From Mesorhizobium sp. RMAD-H1 (lineage in GTDB: Bacteria > Pseudomonadota > Alphaproteobacteria > Rhizobiales > Rhizobiaceae): a stretch of DNA of 64,000 nt. Shown one piece after another: positions 8,400 through 18,074 of the stretch. The notes beneath the pieces were generated by a model. The model made no database searches. It was not told where the DNA came from and worked only from the letters and a program-made list of their open reading frames with translations. The stretch lies in assembly GCF_014191375.1 (NCBI RefSeq), contig NZ_JACHWN010000005.1, forward strand, positions 186,001-250,000, read 5' to 3'. Each line of letters opens with the position of its first letter. The first letter of the stretch is position 1. A program made the position numbers and the translations under genes.

Positions 8400-9568
8400 T
8401 GCATTTTCCTGCCCATCCCATTCCCGTCTCGGTGCTGACCGGCTTTCTCGGCTCCGGCAAGACAACGCTCCTGAACCGGCTCCTGAAGGACCCGGCCCTG
8501 AGCGATACGGCGGTTATCATCAACGAATTCGGCGATGTTGGCATCGACCATCTGCTGGTCGAGCAGGCGAACGAGGGCGTCATAGAGCTTTCGGACGGCT
8601 GCCTGTGCTGCACGGTGCGCGGCGAGCTGGTCGACACGCTCGCCGGGCTCATCGACGGGCTGCAGACGGGGCGGATCAAGCGGCTGAAACGCGTCGTCAT
8701 CGAGACGACGGGGCTTGCCGACCCGGCTCCTGTGCTGCATGCGGTGATGGGGCATCCGGTGCTGATGCAGGCCTTCCGGGTGGACGGCGTGATCACGACC
8801 ATCGATGCGGTCAATGGCATGGCGACACTCGACGCGCATCAGGAGGCGGTGAAGCAGGCGGCCGTCGCCGACCGGATCGTCATCACGAAGACAGAACTGC
8901 CGGAAGCGCGCGCCCGTCTCGGCGATCTCCGGCTCCGGCTCTCATGCCTCAACCCGGCGGCGGATGTGATCGAGGCGCGTGATCCGCGCGCCGGTTATGC
9001 GGCGCTTTTCGAATGCGGGCTCTACAATCCGGAGACGAAGACGGCGGACGTTCAGCACTGGCTCAGGGCGGAAGCCTTCGAGGAGGCCGGGCACCATCAT
9101 CACCATGATCACGATCACGACCATGATGACCATGATCATGGGGCGCATGACCATCACGACCACCATCATCATGATGTCAACCGCCATGATGCATCGATCC
9201 GCTCCTTCGCGCTGAAGCACGACAAACCGGTGCCGTTCTCGACCTTCGAGATGTTCATCGACCTGTTGCGCTCGACGCATGGCGAAAAGCTGCTGCGGGT
9301 CAAGGGCATCATCGAGATCGCCGAAGATCCGGAGCGACCCCTCGTCATCCACGGCGTGCAGCAGATATTCCACCCGCCGGCGCGCCTCCCCGGCTGGCCG
9401 GAGGGAAAGCGTGAGACGCGGCTGGTGATGATCACCAAGGACCTGCCGGAAAGCTATGTCAGGCAATTGTTCGACGCGTTTCTCGGCCGCGTCCAGATCG
9501 ACACGCCCGACCGCACGGCGCTGACCGACAATCCGCTTGCCATCCCCGGCCATTCCGTCCGCGTCTGA
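8399..9568 (+). CDS. CobW/COG0523 G3E-family GTPase, putative metallochaperone
   Basis: A 389-residue G3E P-loop GTPase. GFLGSGKTT at residues 15-23 is Walker A, SDGCLCC gives the CxCC metal site (Cys68, 70, 71), ETTGLADP is the switch region and ITKTEL the base-recognition motif. A long His/Asp-rich stretch (about residues 231-260) precedes the CobW C-terminal domain. Such proteins insert or deliver Zn, Co or Ni; the His-rich insert suggests zinc. It is coupled by a TGATG overlap to the carboxypeptidase gene, not to cobalamin genes, so the name CobW should not be read as a cobalamin role. Confidence 0.9.
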   Translation: MHFPAHPIPVSVLTGFLGSGKTTLLNRLLKDPALSDTAVIINEFGDVGIDHLLVEQANEGVIELSDGCLCCTVRGELVDTLAGLIDGLQTGRIKRLKRVVIETTGLADPAPVLHAVMGHPVLMQAFRVDGVITTIDAVNGMATLDAHQEAVKQAAVADRIVITKTELPEARARLGDLRLRLSCLNPAADVIEARDPRAGYAALFECGLYNPETKTADVQHWLRAEAFEEAGHHHHHDHDHDHDDHDHGAHDHHDHHHHDVNRHDASIRSFALKHDKPVPFSTFEMFIDLLRSTHGEKLLRVKGIIEIAEDPERPLVIHGVQQIFHPPARLPGWPEGKRETRLVMITKDLPESYVRQLFDAFLGRVQIDTPDRTALTDNPLAIPGHSVRV

Positions 9569-9576
9569 GGGGCGGA

Positions 9577-9852
9577 TCAGCCTTTGCGGATCAGGAAACG
9601 GTGGCCCTCCTTAACGGTGATCGTCTCGATCAAGCTATGGCCGTTCTCGGCGCAAAAATGCGGTATGTCGATTGCCGCCAGCGGATCGCTGGTTGCGATC
9701 CACAGGCAGGCGCCGGAGGGCAGATCCTGCAGTTTTCGCCGCGTTTTCAGGACGGGCAGGGGGCAATTCAGCCCCCTGAGATCGTAAATTCCGATGCTTT
9801 GATCGCCCTTGGAGCCGGGATCTGACCGCCCGGCGCGGCTTTTGGGGTCCAT
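9577..9852 (-). CDS. TusA-family sulfurtransferase-like protein
   Basis: A 91-residue protein of the TusA/SirA fold, which carries sulfur as a persulfide on a conserved Cys. The motif LRGLNCPLPVLKTRRKL contains the CPxP active site. The ATG at 9852 overlaps the stop of the upstream L,D-transpeptidase gene by one base (TGATG); an ATG eight codons further upstream exists but lies inside that gene and lacks support. It converges on the CobW gene with only 8 bases between. Whether it feeds tRNA thiolation or another sulfur path is not visible. Confidence 0.85.
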   Translation of the reverse strand: MDPKSRAGRSDPGSKGDQSIGIYDLRGLNCPLPVLKTRRKLQDLPSGACLWIATSDPLAAIDIPHFCAENGHSLIETITVKEGHRFLIRKG

Positions 9853-11132
9853 CAGCGCCCGAATACCTTCCACCATGGCTTCCCGGCAGCTGCCGCGTCG
9901 GCGGCCTGCACCGCTTCCGGCATCGGGGATGCCATCGGCGTTTCGCCGGCGGGATTGCCTGCCGCAACGTCACCCGCCGGTGCCTGCGCGACGGGGTTCG
10001 GCTGCGGTACCGGCGTCGCTGCGGGAACGGGCGGCATTTCGGCAGGTGTCTGCTGCTGCGGGGCGGCAGCGATAGCCTGCTGCGGCGCCGGCTGCGCGGC
10101 AGCGGGTGCCGTCTTGGCCGTCATGACCGGGTCGATGTCAGGCGCATTTGGCTTTTCGGCGGAAGCGGGCGTCAAGGAAGGTGGCTCGCGCGAGACCTTT
10201 TCACCACGGGCGCGGGCGGCGCTCCAGGCGGCCACGAGCTTCGCCTCCGCCTCGCCGGCGATGGATGGCGCCGGTGCCTGCTTGCTCGATTTCTTCTGAG
10301 CAGTCGAAAAGGCCGTCTCGAAGGTCTTCTGATAGCTCATATAAGACATGCGCAGCGCGTCGGGCTGCCCGACGGTGGGGCAGGCCGCGTCCGGCGCGAT
10401 CCCTTCGGGACCGATCGCGGTGTTGTTGAAGACATAGCGCTTCTCGCAGACATCCACCTTGGGCGGAACCTTGGTGATCTCGAAAAGATCGTAGCCCTCC
10501 TTCAGCATCTTCCAGAAGGGATAGTTCGGATCGTTGCGATAGCGCGCCATGTTGGCCGCCGTCATGCGGAAGGGGAAGGCCTGGATCTGGAACGCCGTCT
10601 GGCCGCCGCGGAAGGCATCGCGCGCAAAGGCATAGATCTCGGCAACCTGCTCGTCGGTCATGGAATAGCAGCCGGACGAGGAACAGGCGCCGTGCACCAT
10701 CAGATGCTGGCCGGTGCGGCCGTTGACGCGATCATAGGCGTTGGGAAAACCGATATTGAAGGAGAGATAATAGCTCGATCTCGGGTTCATCTGCGCCGGG
10801 CGCACCGTATAAAACCCTTCCGGCGCCTGGCGGTCGCCCTCGATATATTTCGGGCCCAGCTTGCCCGACCATTTGCAGATGTCGTAGGTGGCGATGACGT
10901 CGTAACGCCCGTTGTCCTTGCGCTTCCAGACCTCGAGCTGCCCTTCCTCCTTGAAGATGCGGATCATGATCGGCGAAGTGGTGGTCATCCCCTTCGCCTT
11001 TATCTTGGCGACAATCTTCTGCGGCAGCGGCTTCTCCGCCTTGGGCGAGATATCGTCGAGGGACGAACCCTGGCAGCCGGCCAGAAGGGCAGATGCCATG
11101 AGAGAAGCGAGGAATGCGTTCTTGAGCTTCAT
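9852..11132 (-). CDS. L,D-transpeptidase (YkuD) family lipoprotein
   Basis: A 426-residue lipoprotein: MKLKNAFLASLMAS followed by the lipobox LLAGC. The catalytic domain carries MVHGACSSSGCYSM, giving the His and Cys of YkuD/ErfK enzymes that make 3-3 cross-links or attach proteins to peptidoglycan. A proline/alanine/glutamine-rich tail of about 130 residues follows and is probably disordered. The start at 11132 matches the signal peptide; the in-frame extension to 11174 is rejected. It is coupled to the TusA-like gene. The 281-base gap upstream to accA shows no gene. The exact reaction is not determined by sequence. Confidence 0.87.
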   Translation of the reverse strand: MKLKNAFLASLMASALLAGCQGSSLDDISPKAEKPLPQKIVAKIKAKGMTTTSPIMIRIFKEEGQLEVWKRKDNGRYDVIATYDICKWSGKLGPKYIEGDRQAPEGFYTVRPAQMNPRSSYYLSFNIGFPNAYDRVNGRTGQHLMVHGACSSSGCYSMTDEQVAEIYAFARDAFRGGQTAFQIQAFPFRMTAANMARYRNDPNYPFWKMLKEGYDLFEITKVPPKVDVCEKRYVFNNTAIGPEGIAPDAACPTVGQPDALRMSYMSYQKTFETAFSTAQKKSSKQAPAPSIAGEAEAKLVAAWSAARARGEKVSREPPSLTPASAEKPNAPDIDPVMTAKTAPAAAQPAPQQAIAAAPQQQTPAEMPPVPAATPVPQPNPVAQAPAGDVAAGNPAGETPMASPMPEAVQAADAAAAGKPWWKVFGR

Positions 11133-11413
11133 TCGTATCGAGCCTGTGAGCGGTCTGTCCCCGAGGAACCCCATAACCGGAATGATTTGCCTAACAGCAA
11201 AACCTTTCGGTATCGTTGACGAATTCTTACTGCAATGGCGACAACTCTCCGATCACACTGATGTCACCAGTCGCGGAATGTTGTCAACTCTCCTGCTGAA
11301 CCGGCGCTTTTTATGGCGGACGCCGAAGATGCGTCAATCCTGGAAGATTGAACGCAGACAGGGTTAATGGCCCGTAAACCGGGTTGTGGGGCTGGTTGGC
11401 TTCCGGCTGTCGC

Positions 11414-12367
11414 TCAGAGATTGCGGCCGATGGCGAGATATTTCTCGCGCCGCTCCTTCTTGAGCGTTTCGCCATCGATACCGGCCATGGAGCTGAGCGC
11501 CTTCTCGATGGTTTCGCCCGCGGCGTCGATCGCCGCTTCCTTGCCGCGATGGGCGCCGCCGACCGGCTCGGGGATGATCCCGTCGATGATCTTCAGCTCC
11601 AGGAGGTCCTGTGCGGTGATGCGCATCGAGGTGGCGGCGTCCTTGGCCCGGGTGGAATCGTGCCACAGGATCGAAGCCGCTCCCTCCGGCGAGATCACCG
11701 AATAGATCGAATGCTCGAGCATGTAGACGCGGTTGGCGGTGGCGATGGCAATGGCGCCGCCCGAACCGCCTTCGCCGATGACGACGGAAATCATGGGAAC
11801 GCGCAGGTTGAGGCAGGCCGCCGTCGAGCGGGCGATCGCTTCCGCCTGACCGCGCTCCTCGGCGCTGACGCCGGGATATGCGCCGGCGGTATCCACCAGG
11901 GTGATGACGGGCAGGCCGAAACGGTCGGCCAGTTCCATGATGCGCACGGCCTTGCGGTAGCCCTCAGGCCGGGCCGAGCCGAAATTATGCTTCAAGCGGG
12001 ATTTGGTGTCGGCGCCCTTTTCCTGGCCGATGATGACTACCGCCTCTCCGTTGAAGCGGGCAAAGCCCGCCTGGATCGCCTCGTCCTCGGCGAATTTGCG
12101 GTCGCCGGCGAGCGGGGTGAACTCGGTGAAGAGCCTTTTTACATAGTCGAGGCAGTGCGGACGATCGGGATGACGGGCGATCTGCGCCTTCTGCCAGGGC
12201 GTCAGCTTGCGATAGAGCTCCCTCAGCGCGTCGGCGGAGCGCTTTTCCAGGCGGCTGATCTCGTCGCTCATCTCGACGCTGCCGCTTTCCTGCGACAGCT
12301 TCTTCAGCTGGAGGATCTGGCCTTCGAGGTCGGCGACGGGTTTTTCGAAATCGAGGTAATTATACAT
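11414..12367 (-). CDS. accA: Acetyl-CoA carboxylase carboxyltransferase subunit alpha
   Basis: A 317-residue alpha subunit of the carboxyltransferase that moves CO2 from biotin-BCCP to acetyl-CoA, the first step of fatty-acid synthesis; it works as alpha2beta2 with AccD. Family landmarks are the N-terminal coiled segment after MYNYLDFEKPV, the crotonase-fold core with VDTAGAYPGVSAEERGQ and GEGGSGGAIAI, and SPEGAASILWHD. Length is standard. It lies between the transpeptidase and xerD and reads as a single gene. The neighbouring xerD next to accA is common in rhizobia. Confidence 0.97.
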   Translation of the reverse strand: MYNYLDFEKPVADLEGQILQLKKLSQESGSVEMSDEISRLEKRSADALRELYRKLTPWQKAQIARHPDRPHCLDYVKRLFTEFTPLAGDRKFAEDEAIQAGFARFNGEAVVIIGQEKGADTKSRLKHNFGSARPEGYRKAVRIMELADRFGLPVITLVDTAGAYPGVSAEERGQAEAIARSTAACLNLRVPMISVVIGEGGSGGAIAIATANRVYMLEHSIYSVISPEGAASILWHDSTRAKDAATSMRITAQDLLELKIIDGIIPEPVGGAHRGKEAAIDAAGETIEKALSSMAGIDGETLKKERREKYLAIGRNL

Positions 12368-12526
12368 ATGGCCTGACTGTTTGTGCGCTACTTAAGTCCA
12401 AACGTGCTGGGTCTTATGAGGATTATTCCTCGACAGCTATCTCTTACATGCCGGCTTGCCATGCAAAAAAGACGTCAAAAAGACGCCTGACAAATGGAAG
12501 CCGCGTTCCTCATAACGGCCACGGGC

Positions 12527-13453
12527 TCAATCGGCAAGCGGATGATGCTCGCTGACCAGCTGATGCAGCCTCTCTTCCAGTACATGGGTATAGATCTGCG
12601 TGGTGGAAATATCGGAATGGCCGAGCAATTGCTGCACGGCGCGCAAATCCGCCCCGTTCTGCAGAAGATGGCTGGCGAAGGCATGGCGCAGCACGTGCGG
12701 CGAAACCGCAGCCGCGGCGATGCCGGCGCGGGCGGCGAGCGCCTTCAGCTCCCGGGCAAAGACCTGCCGCGCCAGATGACCGCTTTCCGAAAAAGCCGGA
12801 AACAGCCATGGATTGTCGGCGCTGCCCGGCAGGGTGTCGCGCAGCGCGAGATAGCGGCCCATGGCCTCTCGCGCCTTGGCTGAGAGCGGCACCATGCGCT
12901 CCTTGGCGCCCTTGCCGCGCACCAGGAGGAAGCGATGGTCGGAACGGGCGACGCTGACGGGAAGCCCGACCAGCTCGGACACGCGCAGGCCCGTGGCATA
13001 GAGCGTTTCGAGGAGCGCATGAAGGCGGACGGCGCGCAGCCTGTCCGGGGCCGCCGGATCGTCGGCCTCCAGCTTCGCCCGGTCGAGGAGGCGGCCGACA
13101 ACGTCCTCGCTCATGATCTTGGGCAGGGAGCGCTCCTTCTTGGGCGCGTCGAGGATGCCGGTCGGGTCGTCCTGGCGAAACCCTTCCGAATAGAGAAAAC
13201 GGAAGAACTGCCTGAGCGCGGAAAGCCGGCGCGCCTGCGAGGAAGCGGCAAAGCCGAGCCGGTTCATCTCGTCGAGATAGGCGCGGATGTCATCCGAGGC
13301 GGCTTCCGGCAGGCCGGCGCCCCGGGTAGCGATGAATTCGGCCGCCGCCTCCAGATCACGGGCGTAGGAGGCAAGCGTGTTTTCCGCGGCCCCACGCTCG
13401 GCGCTCATCATTTCAAGGAAATTCTCGATCGCCGCCGTCGCCCGCATGGTCAC
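12527..13453 (-). CDS. xerD: Site-specific tyrosine recombinase XerD
   Basis: A 308-residue tyrosine recombinase that with XerC resolves chromosome dimers at dif under FtsK control. The SAM-like N-terminal domain runs to about residue 95. The catalytic domain shows the first Arg in [25 protein letters not shown] (His and Arg), [15 protein letters not shown] (second His and nucleophile Tyr). Location beside aroK and accA is the usual rhizobial xerD setting, which separates it from the second recombinase near 50 kb. Its start overlaps the preceding small gene by 4 bases. Downstream, a weak CGTC-T5-GACG stem with a T-run lies around 12470-12487. Confidence 0.92.
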   Translation of the reverse strand: MTMRATAAIENFLEMMSAERGAAENTLASYARDLEAAAEFIATRGAGLPEAASDDIRAYLDEMNRLGFAASSQARRLSALRQFFRFLYSEGFRQDDPTGILDAPKKERSLPKIMSEDVVGRLLDRAKLEADDPAAPDRLRAVRLHALLETLYATGLRVSELVGLPVSVARSDHRFLLVRGKGAKERMVPLSAKAREAMGRYLALRDTLPGSADNPWLFPAFSESGHLARQVFARELKALAARAGIAAAAVSPHVLRHAFASHLLQNGADLRAVQQLLGHSDISTTQIYTHVLEERLHQLVSEHHPLAD

Positions 13454-13683
13454 TCGGCCGTGGTGCGAGCGGTTTGCGCCGTGCCGCCGGAGACGCTCGC
13501 CAACGGCGTGGCGGCCTGCGGCAGGGAAGCGGAGCGCGGCTTGGGGGCAAGCTTCTCGGGCGGGATCCGGATGGTCATTTCGCTCGGGACGGGATGCACG
13601 AAGGTGACGAGCGCAACCATTCCGCCATAGACCAGAAGGGCCATGGCGGCGAGAGCGAGGAGAAGGCGCGTCAATGTCGGCAT
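13450..13683 (-). CDS. Small single-pass membrane protein, function unknown
   Basis: A 77-residue protein with one N-terminal hydrophobic helix ([20 protein letters not shown]) and a proline/alanine-rich tail, probably periplasmic. It has no recognised domain. Its stop overlaps the xerD start (ATGA), so the two are likely translated together, and it lies divergent from aroK. The conserved position next to xerD suggests a real gene; no function can be assigned. Confidence 0.7.
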   Translation of the reverse strand: MPTLTRLLLALAAMALLVYGGMVALVTFVHPVPSEMTIRIPPEKLAPKPRSASLPQAATPLASVSGGTAQTARTTAE

Positions 13684-13821
13684 TGTTCCCTTATGATGCG
13701 CAAGCGGGGTGAATGCAAGGATTGCGGGCGTGAATATGCGGAGATGGCTTCGCGTATATTCTCGTCATATGTGATAGAGCATCCTTTACAAACAGATCGT
13801 TTTCATGTGGAAACGCTGCTC

Positions 13822-14436
13822 ATGAGCATAACAGACGATCAAGCGCAGCATCACGTCCAGGCAGCCCTCATCCGGGAGCGCCTCGGCGCGCGCCCGCTGG
13901 TAATCGTCGGGCTGATGGGCGCGGGAAAGTCGACCATCGGCAAGAAGGTCGCGCATCTGCTCGGTCTCCCTTTCTTCGATGCCGACAATGAGATCGAAAC
14001 GGTGTCGCGGATGACGATCCCCGAGCTGTTCGAGACCTATGGTGAGACGGAATTCCGCGACCTGGAGCGGCGGGTGATCCAGCGCATGCTCGAAACCGGG
14101 CCCATGGTGCTGGCAACGGGCGGCGGCGCCTATATGAATGCGCAGACGCGCGAGGCGATCGCCGTCGCCGGTGTGTCGGTCTGGCTCAACGCCGATCTCG
14201 ACCTGCTGATGGATCGCGTGTCGCGGCGGCAGAACCGGCCGCTGCTCAAGAACGACAATCCGCGCACCGTCATGCAAAGGCTGATGGCCGAGCGCTATCC
14301 GGTCTATGCGCTGGCGGATATGACCGTCACGTCGCGCGACGAGAAGAAGGAAATTATCGCACAGGAGGTGGTCGAGGTGCTCGCACGCTATCTCGGCGCG
14401 TCCGACGAGGCCGCAACAGGAAGCATCCGTTCATGA
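13822..14436 (+). CDS. aroK: Shikimate kinase
   Basis: A 204-residue kinase phosphorylating shikimate at O3, fifth step of the chorismate pathway. The P-loop GLMGAGKST is at residues 30-38. DADNEIE and [10 protein letters not shown] bind shikimate, GGGAYMN is the substrate-binding glycine motif, and RRQNRPLL is the lid Arg region. The frame is open far upstream, over the divergent small gene, but [10 protein letters not shown] at 13822 gives a family-like N-terminus; the start is supported by length more than by its weak ribosome-binding site. The stop overlaps aroB by 4 bases. Confidence 0.93.
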   Translation: MSITDDQAQHHVQAALIRERLGARPLVIVGLMGAGKSTIGKKVAHLLGLPFFDADNEIETVSRMTIPELFETYGETEFRDLERRVIQRMLETGPMVLATGGGAYMNAQTREAIAVAGVSVWLNADLDLLMDRVSRRQNRPLLKNDNPRTVMQRLMAERYPVYALADMTVTSRDEKKEIIAQEVVEVLARYLGASDEAATGSIRS

Positions 14437-15566
14437 CCATCGCCGCGCAACGACCTGAAATCACGACCGTTCCGGTGTCGCTGGGCGATCGTTCCTATGA
14501 GATATTGATCGGCTCCGGGCTGATCGCGCGGGCCGGCGAAGAGATCGCCAGGCGCCTGAAGGGCGTGCGGGTCGCCGTCGTCACCGACGAGAATGTCGCG
14601 GGCTTTCACCTCGATGTGCTTATGCGGGGCCTGGAAGCCGCTTCGATCGCGGCAACGCCCATCATCGTCACGCCGGGCGAGAAGTCGAAGGGGTTCGCCA
14701 CGCTGGAAACGGTAACCAATGCGGTGCTTGCGGCAAGGCTGGAGCGCGGCGATGCGGTGATCGCGCTCGGCGGCGGCGTCATCGGCGACCTCGCCGGTTT
14801 CGTGGCAGGGATCGTGCGGCGCGGCATGGGCTTCGTCCAGATGCCGACGTCGCTGCTCGCGCAGGTCGATTCCTCCGTCGGCGGCAAGACCGGCATCAAC
14901 ACCGCCCATGGCAAGAACCTCGTCGGAGTCTTCTACCAGCCGCAGCTCGTGCTGGCCGATACGGATGTTCTCGATACGCTCACGCCTCGCGAATTCCGCG
15001 CCGGCTATGCGGAAGTGGCGAAATACGGGCTGATCGACCAGCCGGATTTCTTCGCCTGGCTGGAGAAGAACTGGCAGCACGTTTTCGCCGGCGGGGCCGA
15101 GCGTACGCAGGCGATCGCGCGCTCCTGCCGCGCCAAGGCGGCCGTGGTGGCGCGCGACGAGCGGGAAACCGGCGACAGGGCCCTCCTCAATCTGGGCCAT
15201 ACTTTCGGCCATGCGCTTGAAACCGCGACGGGCTATGATTCCAGCCGTCTGGTGCATGGCGAGGCGGTTTCCATCGGCATGGTGCTGGCGCATCAGTTCT
15301 CGGCGCATATGAACCTCGCCAGCCCGGATGATGCGAGCCGGGTCGAAGCACATCTGAAGGCGGTCGGCCTGCCGGTCTCGATTTCCGATATCCCCGGGGC
15401 GATGCCGCCGGCCGAAAAGCTGATGGACTATATCGCGCAGGACAAGAAAGTATCGCGCGGCACGCTCACCTTCATCCTGACGCGGGGCATCGGCCAGTCC
15501 TTCATCGCTAGGGATGTACCCGCTTCCGCCGTATTGGGTTTTCTTCAGGGAAAGCAACCGACATGA
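14433..15566 (+). CDS. aroB: 3-Dehydroquinate synthase
   Basis: A 377-residue NAD- and metal-dependent enzyme converting DAHP to 3-dehydroquinate. Seen are the nucleotide-binding [13 protein letters not shown], the substrate loop [20 protein letters not shown], and the metal ligands in [11 protein letters not shown] and the later VHGEAV. The ATGA overlaps at both ends, with aroK upstream and the CNNM gene downstream, show a tightly coupled operon. The aroK-aroB-hemolysin-like order is common in rhizobia. No anomalies seen. Confidence 0.96.
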   Translation: MTIAAQRPEITTVPVSLGDRSYEILIGSGLIARAGEEIARRLKGVRVAVVTDENVAGFHLDVLMRGLEAASIAATPIIVTPGEKSKGFATLETVTNAVLAARLERGDAVIALGGGVIGDLAGFVAGIVRRGMGFVQMPTSLLAQVDSSVGGKTGINTAHGKNLVGVFYQPQLVLADTDVLDTLTPREFRAGYAEVAKYGLIDQPDFFAWLEKNWQHVFAGGAERTQAIARSCRAKAAVVARDERETGDRALLNLGHTFGHALETATGYDSSRLVHGEAVSIGMVLAHQFSAHMNLASPDDASRVEAHLKAVGLPVSISDIPGAMPPAEKLMDYIAQDKKVSRGTLTFILTRGIGQSFIARDVPASAVLGFLQGKQPT

Positions 15567-16861
15567 CAATGGCACTGTGGATCATGTGTGGCATCATCGT
15601 GCTGTGCGTGCTCCTCTCCGCCTTCTTCTCGGGCTCGGAGACGGCGCTTACCGCGGCTTCGCGCGGGCGGATGCTGACTCTTGAAAACAATGGCGAAGCC
15701 CGAGCGGGCCTGGTCCAGCGGCTGATCTCGCGCCGCGACCGGCTGATCGGGGCGCTGCTGATCGGCAACAATCTCGTCAATATCCTGGCGTCCTCGCTCG
15801 CCACCAGCATCTTTCTGGCGCTGTTCGGCGATGCCGGCGTCGCCTACGCCACGCTGGCGATGACGGTCATCCTCGTGATCTTCTCCGAGGTCCTGCCCAA
15901 ATCATGGGCAATTGCGAATCCGGACCGCTTCGCCATCGTTGTCTCGCCCTTTGTTGCCGTGGTCGTGGCGGTGGTCGGACCGCTGTCGAGCGCCGTCAAC
16001 TGGATCGTGCGCAGCATCCTGAGCCTCTTCGGGGTCAATCTTGCCTCCGGCCAGTCGATGCTCACCGCGCACGAGGAATTGCGCGGCGCGGTCGAGGTGC
16101 TGCATCGCGAGGGTTCGGTCATCAAGGTGGACCGCGACCAGCTGGGCGGCCTGCTCGACCTGCGTGAGCTGGAAGTGTCGGACGTCATGATACACCGCAC
16201 GGCGATGAGTTCGATCAATGCCGACGATCCGGCGGATATCATCGTGCGGGAAATCCTGGCGAGCCCGCACACGCGCATGCCGGTATGGCGCGGCGACAAC
16301 GACAATATCGTCGGCGTCGTCCATGCCAAGGATCTGCTGCGGGCGCTTCACGATGTCAACAACGACTTCTCGCGCATCGACATCATGAAACTCGCCAACA
16401 AGCCGTGGTTCGTGCCGGATACGACGACGCTGCAGGACCAGCTCAACGCGTTTCTCCGGCGCAAGGCGCATATCGCCATCGTCGTCGACGAATATGGCGA
16501 CGTGCAGGGCCTGGTGACGCTGGAAGACATTCTGGAGGAGATCGTCGGCGATATCGCGGACGAGCACGATATCGAGATGCAGGGGTTGCGCCAGCAGCCG
16601 GACGGATCGCTGATCGTCGACGGCTCCCTGCCTATCCGCGACCTCAACCGGACGCTCGACTGGAATCTTCCCGACGAGGAAGCGACGACGATTGCCGGCC
16701 TCGTCATCCATGAAGCCCAGTCGATCCCCGAGGAGAAGCAGGCCTTCACCTTCTATGGCAAGCGCTTCACCGTGCTCAAGCGCCAGAAAAACCGGATCCT
16801 GAGGTTGCGGATCGTGCCGCTCGACGCCGGCGGCAAGCCGGTGAACCAATCGGTGAGCTAG
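15563..16861 (+). CDS. CNNM/CorC-type membrane protein with CBS domains (HlyC/CorC family)
   Basis: A 432-residue integral membrane protein. The N-terminal DUF21/CNNM domain (residues about 1-190) has several transmembrane helices and the motif [13 protein letters not shown]. Two CBS domains follow ([12 protein letters not shown] through [12 protein letters not shown], and [20 protein letters not shown]). The transporter-associated CorC_HlyC domain ends the protein. Family members take part in Mg2+/Co2+ efflux or resistance; the old hemolysin name is misleading. It overlaps aroB by 4 bases and converges on bolA. Confidence 0.9.
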   Translation: MTMALWIMCGIIVLCVLLSAFFSGSETALTAASRGRMLTLENNGEARAGLVQRLISRRDRLIGALLIGNNLVNILASSLATSIFLALFGDAGVAYATLAMTVILVIFSEVLPKSWAIANPDRFAIVVSPFVAVVVAVVGPLSSAVNWIVRSILSLFGVNLASGQSMLTAHEELRGAVEVLHREGSVIKVDRDQLGGLLDLRELEVSDVMIHRTAMSSINADDPADIIVREILASPHTRMPVWRGDNDNIVGVVHAKDLLRALHDVNNDFSRIDIMKLANKPWFVPDTTTLQDQLNAFLRRKAHIAIVVDEYGDVQGLVTLEDILEEIVGDIADEHDIEMQGLRQQPDGSLIVDGSLPIRDLNRTLDWNLPDEEATTIAGLVIHEAQSIPEEKQAFTFYGKRFTVLKRQKNRILRLRIVPLDAGGKPVNQSVS

Positions 16862-16862
16862 T

Positions 16863-17183
16863 TCAGCGCTGTCTGCGTGTCGCCTCTCCCGGAGCGGAGG
16901 GTTCGAGCGCGAGCGCATGTACGCCGCTTTCGAGTTCTTCCTTCAGAAGTGCGTTGATGGCGCGGTGGCGGGCGACGCGGTCCATGCCGGCGAAGGCCTC
17001 CGAGACAATGCGCACGCGGAAATGCGTTTCGCCCGATCCATCGAACGCGCCGTGATGGTCGCTGCCGTGGTGATGATGGCCGGCATGCAGATGGCTTTCA
17101 TTGATGACTTCGAGCGCCTGGGGGGCAAAGGCGCTTCTCAGTTTTGCCTCAATGATCGTCTGTTTTGTCGTGGGAATGGACAT
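16863..17183 (-). CDS. BolA family protein
   Basis: A 106-residue BolA-fold protein. The core runs from TIIEAKLRSAFAPQALEVIN to HFRVRIVSEAFAGM and RVARHRAINALLKEEL. The loop SHLHAGHHHHGSDHHG is His-rich and matches the variable metal-binding loop by which BolAs share a [2Fe-2S] cluster with monothiol glutaredoxins. AGGAGAAGCGA precedes the ATG at 17183; the 13-codon upstream extension is rejected. It is divergent from the J-domain gene and ends one base after the corC stop. Confidence 0.9.
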   Translation of the reverse strand: MSIPTTKQTIIEAKLRSAFAPQALEVINESHLHAGHHHHGSDHHGAFDGSGETHFRVRIVSEAFAGMDRVARHRAINALLKEELESGVHALALEPSAPGEATRRQR

Positions 17184-17351
17184 TCGCTTCTCCTGTCCCC
17201 ATATAGCGGTCATCACCCTCATTTATGAAGCCGCAATCTGGGTCAAATTCGCACATGATCGCGATTATTTTGGCGATTCAGGCGTTACGGTGCTCATGGG
17301 CGAAATGTCAATTCTTGTTTAGCTGAACGATCTCCCCATAATCCTGATTCG

Positions 17352-17975
17352 ATGAAACTGAATTCAAAATATTTCGACCGTATTCGCATCCGTCCGGAGA
17401 AAGAGGCGGAGGCCGAGCCGCGCGCGCCGCGCTGCCAGTGGGACGGCTGTGAAGAACCGGGCACGCATCGCGCGCCCGTCGGGCGCATGAGGGAAGGCGA
17501 GTACTTCCACTTCTGCATCGACCATGTGCGCCAATATAACAAGAACTTCAATTATTTCTCGGGCCTTTCCGACGGTGAGATCGCCCGTTTCCAGAAGGAT
17601 GCGCTGACGGGGCATCGCCCCACCTGGTCGGCGGCGGCCAATGCATCAGCACGGGCCGCGCCCGATTTCGCCCAGAAGCGTTCGGGCCGCGCCGGCTATT
17701 ACAACAAGGTGCGGGACCCCTTCAATCTGTTCGGCGAAGCGCAGGCGCGCGCCAGTGCCGCGCCCAAGATGCGCAAGCCCCGGCCGCTCGAAGCCAAGGC
17801 GTTCGAAACCCTCGGTCTCAGCGCAAATTCGACTGGCGATCAGATCAAGTCGCGCTATAAGGAACTGGTAAAGCTCCATCATCCGGATGCGAATGGTGGG
17901 GACCGGGGTTCCGAAGATCGGTTCCGCGATGTGATCCAGGCTTATCAATTGCTCAAGCAGGCCGGTTTTTGCTAA
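17352..17975 (+). CDS. J-domain (DnaJ-like) co-chaperone
   Basis: A 207-residue protein with an unusual layout: the J domain is C-terminal (about residues 145-207, with the HPD motif in LVKLHHPDANGGD), while the N-terminal half holds a conserved region with paired Cys residues (CQWDGCEEPGTH, FHFCIDH) that could bind zinc. No Gly/Phe-rich or client-binding domain is present. It should stimulate DnaK ATPase on a specific client, not act as general DnaJ. It lies between divergent bolA and cobS, a setting conserved in rhizobia, but its client is unknown. Confidence 0.88.
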   Translation: MKLNSKYFDRIRIRPEKEAEAEPRAPRCQWDGCEEPGTHRAPVGRMREGEYFHFCIDHVRQYNKNFNYFSGLSDGEIARFQKDALTGHRPTWSAAANASARAAPDFAQKRSGRAGYYNKVRDPFNLFGEAQARASAAPKMRKPRPLEAKAFETLGLSANSTGDQIKSRYKELVKLHHPDANGGDRGSEDRFRDVIQAYQLLKQAGFC

Positions 17976-18074
17976 AGCCACCTGAAGGATTGGGAGCCCG
18001 TTTCATGGGTATCCCGGATTACTTTCGATTGCGTTGGAATCTGCGGCGGGTCACTTTCCCTCCGCTCTGGAGGC

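Noticed and set aside
8399-9568. CobW-type gene as part of cobalamin synthesis with cobST
   Set aside because: It lies 8.5 kb from cobST, coupled to a carboxypeptidase gene, with a His-rich insert more typical of zinc-related COG0523 proteins.
12470-12487. Terminator after xerD
   Set aside because: A 4-bp CGTC/GACG stem with a T-run on the minus strand is too short to call; mentioned only in the xerD entry.
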